This document shows, in pieces, positions 43,701 to 47,789 of a stretch of DNA of 47,789 bases. The position numbers and the translations under genes were made by a program. The DNA lies in assembly GCA_027449545.1 (NCBI GenBank), contig DAIDLI010000024.1:1-47789 (forward strand). Direction: 5' to 3'. How positions within the stretch are numbered: position 1 is the first letter of the stretch; every line of letters starts with the position of its first letter. The notes beneath the pieces were generated by a model. The model was not told the origin of the DNA. It worked only from the letters and a program-made list of their open reading frames with translations, and ran no database searches. Source of the stretch: Acidobacteriaceae bacterium (GTDB lineage Bacteria; Acidobacteriota; Terriglobia; Terriglobales; Acidobacteriaceae).

Positions 43701-44234
43701 GGGGAAGATCTCGGTATCGACGTGCGCAGCCTGGAGGAGGCCTTTGACCTTGTTCAGGCCGTCGGGATCGTGCACGATTCCGTTCTCAATGACCGGGTAC
43801 TCGCGCAGATTGTCGTTGCTCATGGCCATCAGGGTGCCGTTGGGCGAGTCCACGTGCAGCCATTGGGGAAAGAGCAGGTCGATCTGGTGGACGTGTTCCT
43901 TCAGCGAGGTGTAGCTGGCGGCATCGTCCTGGACGTAGTAGGCGGCGCGCAAGCCTTCGCCGGTATTCAAGGGAATGTCGGAGGGGCGGCGATGGGTCTT
44001 GCGGCGCGCCCCTTTTGGGGATCGGGAACGCAGAAGCAGCGAGCGATCTGGCAGTGCCCGGTAGTTGTGGCGCGGGACGGGCAGCAGCAGTTCCGGCAGG
44101 CGCTGGCTGCGGAAGATGTTGAAGATAAAGACCGCGAGCACGATCGTCGAGAGAACCGCAAGGGCGTCGAGGACGCGGCGCAGCCGCTTCCAACGCTTGC
44201 GGTGAGGGTCGAAAAAAATCTGGCGATCGGGCAT
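40710..44234 (-). CDS. Trifunctional GH18-like / polysaccharide deacetylase / GT2 glycosyltransferase
   Basis: A 1174-residue membrane protein (start MPDRQIFFDPHRKR). After one membrane helix (about 22-41), residues about 95-440 resemble GH18 glycosidases (YRGLSFDIES, with the D-x-E of the active site; NSDGIILMNYDQHE; ALWRLGEED). Residues about 510-715 are a NodB deacetylase (AISFDDGPD; HTYTH; RPPYDIDEE; ILMHDGGG). After helices (about 740-775), residues about 790-1050 are a GT2 family processive glycosyltransferase (VVDDGSS; IDADT; VAEDADL; QRFRW), ending in further helices. The set matches enzymes of chitin- or PNAG-like polymers: synthesis, deacetylation and hydrolysis in one chain. The actual polymer is unknown. 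Confidence 0.9.
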   Translation of the reverse strand: MPDRQIFFDPHRKRWKRLRRVLDALAVLSTIVLAVFIFNIFRSQRLPELLLPVPRHNYRALPDRSLLLRSRSPKGARRKTHRRPSDIPLNTGEGLRAAYYVQDDAASYTSLKEHVHQIDLLFPQWLHVDSPNGTLMAMSNDNLREYPVIENGIVHDPDGLNKVKGLLQAAHVDTEIFPHLNNYNPHTQTWDEGMGAVLQDPDKSAALRDQIMQFLEAYPIYRGLSFDIESIPDDADSAYIAFIQALYAQMHPRNLRLYVNVGVATSDQDLKQIAANSDGIILMNYDQHETNSMPGPVAAQSWFVANLQHMLKIVPKQKIICAIGNYGYDWTLTIPNPKDRRHRKPEVVDTEDLSVSDAWQRASDADADLDLDENSLNPHYEYIDEDDNQRHVVWFLDAVTALNEMRAARELGLQTFALWRLGEEDSSIWNIWDRPTAPQSLNQLGVVQPGHDVDTEGQGDILRVTGMPQPGKRTVEVDTDEPDPRKKLIVDEHMDVYPRTYTIEQYGYHPNEVAISFDDGPDPRWTPQILDILKRKHVKGTFMLIGDEAAQNVGLMRRIVREGNEIGNHTYTHPDISEIAPRQLELEVNITERLFESKLGIQPLYFRPPYDIDEEPDTDDEAAPVVVIQKAGLTIIGNKIDTDDWNEHPRKTPQEITQAVLDQLQTMKVKPQFRGSIILMHDGGGDRSATVAALPLLIDTLRAKGYKFVPVSALMGKTTAQVMPPLTFWQRVRTIPDSIAFSALDIIGNFIVMVFFIGDVLMSARLVIIGIFAIVDRLRKPHRELAPGFSPAVAVLIPAYNEEKVIVRTIRSVLNSDYPNLRVIVVDDGSSDATAAVATAAYAEEIAQGRVQVLTKPNGGKAAALNFALEQIHEEIYVGIDADTVIASDAISKLVCHFDDPRIGAIAGNAKVGNRINLWTRWQALEYITSQNFERRAMDLFHVVTVVPGAIGAWRTAAVKAAGGYPLTTVAEDADLTMNLLEQNLKVDYEDRALAFTEAPVNASGLMRQRFRWSFGILQSVWKHRAAFTRNKAMGLFALPNIFVFQMILPLVSPFIDVMFLAGVVNYFFNRYYHPESASPASLEKLVAYFLGFLIIDFVTSTIAFSLERRHPASRGDAWLLFHIWLQRFAYRQVFSIVLFKTLKRAIDGKPFNWDKLERTAKMSKATDELVETR

Positions 44235-44392
44235 TGGGCTTTGTCTCCCCGGCTGACGTGATCCAGGACCGTGGTTCCTCCTGCTCACCGCGAGCCCCGG
44301 GGGCCGCAACCTGCAGTACTCGGATGCGGTTCAAGCAATCCTGGGAAATGCCTTCTACCGCGAAAACGGTCTACGCTATACATGGCAATCGT

Positions 44393-45946
44393 ATGGGAGC
44401 CATGCCGGAGAGTCAATTAGAGCAGCCGCGTCGCCGCGCCGTCGGGACATCCCCGACCCTCGGCGTCTGGTTTGCGGTGCTGGCCGCGCTGGGAGCGGGC
44501 CTGGGTCTCCGCATCTACCTGCTGAATCAGGTCTTTGACGTGAACGGCGATTCCCTGGTGTACGGGGCAATCGCGAAGAACCTCCTCCTGCACGGTCGCT
44601 ACGCGCTCACCCTGGCCAACGGCGATATTCATGAGACGCTGATCCGGCTTCCTGGTTATCCGCTGTTTCTGGCCGTCCTCTTTCGCCTGTTCGGCATGAA
44701 GAACTACTATGCGGCGGCTTGCGTGCAGATCGGGCTGGACCTGGCGGGGTGTCTGCTGCTGGCCGGGTTCGCTCTGCGCGCGGCGCGGGCCATACGGCCG
44801 GGGAACGAGCCCTTTGCACGGCGTGCAGCGCTGATTACGCTGGGGTTAGCGGCGCTGTGCCCTTTTACCGCCGCCTATGCCGCCTTGCCCCTGGCCGAGG
44901 CGCCTACGCTGTTTTCGCTGGCGCTGACCATGTGGGCCATGGCGCGCTTTCGGGAGCAGCCAGGATGGGCCAGCGCCTTATGGTTCACCCTGGGAGTCAC
45001 CTGGGCGGCGCTGCTGCGGCCCGACGGCGCTCTGGCTGCCGCAGTCTTCGTCCCGGTGATGCTGCTGGGCCTGCGCGGAATGAGCCGGAGGGCCACAGCC
45101 GGATCACCGCTGCGGATCGCCCTCGTCTGCGTCCTGCTAGCCGCTGCGCCGTTCGCCGCCTGGACTTGGCGCAACTGGCGCGTCTTTCACGTCTTTCAGC
45201 CCCTGGCCCCGAGGTCTGCTGCCGACCCGGGCGAGCCCACCAACCCCGGCTGGGAGAGCTGGGTGAAAACGTGGTGCCTGGATTTCGTCTCGACCTACCA
45301 GGTTTACTGGAATGTCCCGGGGGACAAGTTCGATATGAACGCACTCCCCAGCCGGGCCTTTGATTCCCCGCAGCAATACGCCGCGACCGCCGCCCTGGCC
45401 CGCGCGTACAACAGCCAAGGCATGCAGCTTACGCCGCAGCTCGATGCCGGCTTTGCAGCGCTGGCACGCGAGCGGATTGCGGCGAACCCGCTGCGTTCTC
45501 ACCTCTGGCTGCCGCTGGGCCGGTTGGCGGACATGTGGCTGCGACCGCGGGTGCAGATTCTGCCCATCGACCTGGACTGGTGGAATTACCGGCGCCACCA
45601 CACAGAAACGGTCTTCAGTTGGGCGTACGCAGGGCTAAACCTGGCCTATCTGCTGCTGGCAGCAGTCGGATTATGGCTGCGGCCGCGGTACTGGCAGGCC
45701 CTGCTGGCTTACATTTTGCTGCGCAGCGCCTTGCTGCTCACCATTCAGGCCCCGGAGACGCGCTACACCATTGAGTGCTTCCCCATGCTGCTGGCGCTGG
45801 GCGGGATTGCCGTGGCAGCAGGATTCCGGAACTCCGCGCCACGGCCGGGAGCATGCGAATCAGGGCGTCCACGCGAGAGCCGGCCGCGGGCAGCCGCCAG
45901 CTTGTCTGCCCATGGCATCGACCCGCCCGACTACCGATTCACGTAG
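44393..45946 (+). CDS. GT39-like membrane glycosyltransferase
   Basis: A protein of about 517 residues with roughly ten membrane helices. The start is uncertain: ATG 44393 or 44402, since the longer open frame (from 44234) overlaps the divergent gene's start. The first periplasmic loop has FDVNGDSLVYGAIAKNLLLHGRYAL, with the Asp typical of PMT/ArnT-type enzymes that take lipid-linked sugars; RLPGYPLFLAVLFRLFG follows as in the family. It may modify lipids, proteins or cell-wall polymers. The C-terminal 50 residues are polar. It is divergent from the trifunctional enzyme, with a shared promoter region, so a common role in envelope glycans is possible. Confidence 0.75.
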   Translation: MGAMPESQLEQPRRRAVGTSPTLGVWFAVLAALGAGLGLRIYLLNQVFDVNGDSLVYGAIAKNLLLHGRYALTLANGDIHETLIRLPGYPLFLAVLFRLFGMKNYYAAACVQIGLDLAGCLLLAGFALRAARAIRPGNEPFARRAALITLGLAALCPFTAAYAALPLAEAPTLFSLALTMWAMARFREQPGWASALWFTLGVTWAALLRPDGALAAAVFVPVMLLGLRGMSRRATAGSPLRIALVCVLLAAAPFAAWTWRNWRVFHVFQPLAPRSAADPGEPTNPGWESWVKTWCLDFVSTYQVYWNVPGDKFDMNALPSRAFDSPQQYAATAALARAYNSQGMQLTPQLDAGFAALARERIAANPLRSHLWLPLGRLADMWLRPRVQILPIDLDWWNYRRHHTETVFSWAYAGLNLAYLLLAAVGLWLRPRYWQALLAYILLRSALLLTIQAPETRYTIECFPMLLALGGIAVAAGFRNSAPRPGACESGRPRESRPRAAASLSAHGIDPPDYRFT

Positions 45947-46632
45947 GTCGTCTTTTTATTGGTCTTGATGGTGAACGCGTCCGAGGGCAGCGACTTGTTC
46001 ATCTTGATGTTGGAGTAAGTGGCCACGCGGTACTGGCCCGGTCCCTCGTCGAAGTGCTGCTTGATGCTGACGCCGCGCTCCAGATCCATCCACAGGATCA
46101 CTTTGGGCAGATTGCGGCGGACGGCCGGATCCTTCGGGATCATCTCCAGCTTCTCGGTCTTGACGCCGTTCACCGTCTCCGGGCCGTCATCGGTAATGTT
46201 CCACTTTTCGGCCAGTTGCTTGCCGCTGGCGCCGAAGCCGAGCATGAACCAGCTCTCATATTGCCCGAGCTTGTGCAGCACCGTCACCTGGTTGAGTGTC
46301 TGCTCGTAGAGCTTGACCGCTCCGCCCTGGCAGCAGACGATCGTCTTCACGATCTTCTGCCCGTTCACATTGTCGATGTGCACGCCCATCTGGAAGTCCG
46401 AGCGGGAGCGCTTGTAGTAGACGGCGCCTTTTTGCACGTCCTTATCGGGCACGGGTTCGGTCTGGATGCTGTCGAACTCAAAATCAGCCGAGCTGGTGTG
46501 GAAACGGGCCGCCGCCGCATCCAACTTCGCCAGCGTGGCTTTCAGGTCGCCGGCCGCAAATGCGGTCCGGGCGGGCACAAACATCGCCACCAGTAAAGCC
46601 GCAAACAGGAGCCTTCCCAGAGAATGGCGCAT
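45931..46632 (-). CDS. LolA-like exported lipoprotein-carrier family protein
   Basis: A 233-residue protein with signal peptide (MRHSLGRLLFAALLVAMFVPARTAFA) and GGAAGG just before the ATG. The mature part has the LolA/LolB-like half-barrel pattern: LKATLAKLDAAAARFHTSSADFEFD, KGAVYYKRSRSDFQMGVHID, KLEMIPKDPAVRRNLPKVILWMDLERGVSIKQHF and YSNIKMNKSLPSDAFTIK. Acidobacteriota carry several such proteins beside the true LolA, and I cannot tell which this is. The final 16 bp overlap the end of the opposing GT39-like gene. Confidence 0.75.
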   Translation of the reverse strand: MRHSLGRLLFAALLVAMFVPARTAFAAGDLKATLAKLDAAAARFHTSSADFEFDSIQTEPVPDKDVQKGAVYYKRSRSDFQMGVHIDNVNGQKIVKTIVCCQGGAVKLYEQTLNQVTVLHKLGQYESWFMLGFGASGKQLAEKWNITDDGPETVNGVKTEKLEMIPKDPAVRRNLPKVILWMDLERGVSIKQHFDEGPGQYRVATYSNIKMNKSLPSDAFTIKTNKKTTYVNR

Positions 46633-46707
46633 GGACCTTCCTTTTCTGATGGATTGGACGCGCAATCGGGAGAATTCGATGTGGAACCCGTCTCCGCGGG
46701 CCGGCGA

Positions 46708-47129
46708 TCAGCGGTGGGCCCAGACCTGCCAGGCCAGATTCCCCTGTGCGTCCGTGATGGTCTTCCAGCGCTCCACAAAGACCGCGTCGCCAGTCACCGG
46801 CTCGATGGCCTTGCGCAGCGCCTCTTTGACGGCGTAATCGGAAGCCCCGGCCGGAATCTTCACATCGCTGGCGCGCACTGTAATGATCAGCCCGAGCGTG
46901 CCGTAGCCGCTCACCTGGATAGGATGCGCGATGCCGTTGACGGGCGTGGGCTTGGCGCCGTAATCCCACAGGTGCGGCGTGACGAAGATGAACAGCAGAA
47001 TCAGCGTGACCATCACGTCATAGTGCACGCAGCCGCGCGGGTACTCCCAGTAGAAGTAGCTGCGCAGAATGCTCTTGACCCCGCGCCGGGGTTCAGACAC
47101 TGCGCCACTGGAAGAGGTAAATGAGGCCA

Positions 47130-47130
<1 letters not shown>
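46708..47130 (-). CDS. Small membrane protein with one helix, unknown
   Basis: A 140-residue protein. Its ATG (47128-47130) overlaps the serS stop (TAATG), so it is probably translationally coupled to serS. A polar N-terminus is followed by YWEYPRGCVHYDVMVTLILLFIFVTPHLW, one membrane segment at about 39-55, then a soluble region outside (SGYGTLGLIITVRASDVKIPAGASDYAVKEALRKAIEPVTGDAVFVERWKTITD, with the final DAQGNLAWQVWAHR). The tail pattern suggests a small alpha/beta fold. I recognise no family. Confidence 0.72.

Positions 47131-47789
<659 letters not shown>

Noticed and set aside
40656..44261. A 1201-codon plus-strand frame opposite the trifunctional glycan enzyme
   Set aside because: It is an antisense shadow. 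The minus strand has three recognisable enzyme domains with catalytic motifs.

Overview
The window is about 48 kb of GC-rich bacterial chromosome. Its gene content suggests an aerobic Gram-negative member of the Acidobacteriota (Acidobacteriaceae-like): a lipoprotein beta-propeller of the lactonase type, an Ig-like surface protein, a 7TM-SpoIIE phosphatase, a GH18-NodB-GT2 fusion, and a caa3-type oxidase linked to a PQQ alcohol dehydrogenase. The assignment is inferred from gene families; no rRNA or complete marker gene lies in the window.

1-4.6 kb: the 3' part of a proline/alanine-rich protein gene faces asnS. A toxin-antitoxin module (BrnT-like toxin, ribbon-helix-helix antitoxin fused to a DUF2188-like domain) lies between two perfect 51-bp copies of the 3' end of asnS, so it appears to have inserted into asnS while restoring its coding end. 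An XRE-cupin regulator follows. 4.6-8.5 kb: housekeeping-type genes on the minus strand (zinc-phospholipase-C-like protein, Tat-exported metallophosphoesterase, 5'-deoxynucleotidase-like protein, ruvA). 8.5-13.9 kb: an accessory stretch with a CRP-type palindrome, three 39-bp-spaced repeats, a tyrosine recombinase plus IS91-type transposase pair, a DUF3800 protein, and about 1.5 kb of non-coding, highly structured repeats whose stems covary between copies.

13.9-30 kb: a SpoIIE-type phosphatase, an Ig-like surface protein, a PabB-PabC fusion, a HIT / molybdopterin oxidoreductase / rhodanese cluster, a protein with a receiver-like domain and low-complexity N-terminus, mutM, small exported proteins, purA, and a fluoride-resistance unit (fluoride riboswitch, crcB, two DUF190 genes).

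30-38.4 kb: the most striking region. One tightly overlapping plus-strand operon encodes cytochrome oxidase subunits I and III, a small membrane protein, a c-type cytochrome lipoprotein, a PQQ alcohol dehydrogenase with the Asp-X-Asp signature of lanthanide enzymes, its MxaJ/XoxJ-like binding protein, a second cytochrome c, and a CuA subunit II with fused cytochrome c. This looks like a complete alcohol-to-oxygen electron chain in one transcript, and the oxidase lacks canonical proton-channel residues. A third small cytochrome c faces the operon.

38.8-47.8 kb: a beta-propeller lipoprotein, the 1174-residue GH18/deacetylase/glycosyltransferase protein, a GT39-like membrane glycosyltransferase, a LolA-like protein, a small membrane protein, and the 3' end of serS running off the window. 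Perfect hairpins of one family (stem CCCAGGTC or CCCCGGTCCC, followed by GGCAC or a close variant) recur in intergenic gaps from 4.5 to 19 kb.
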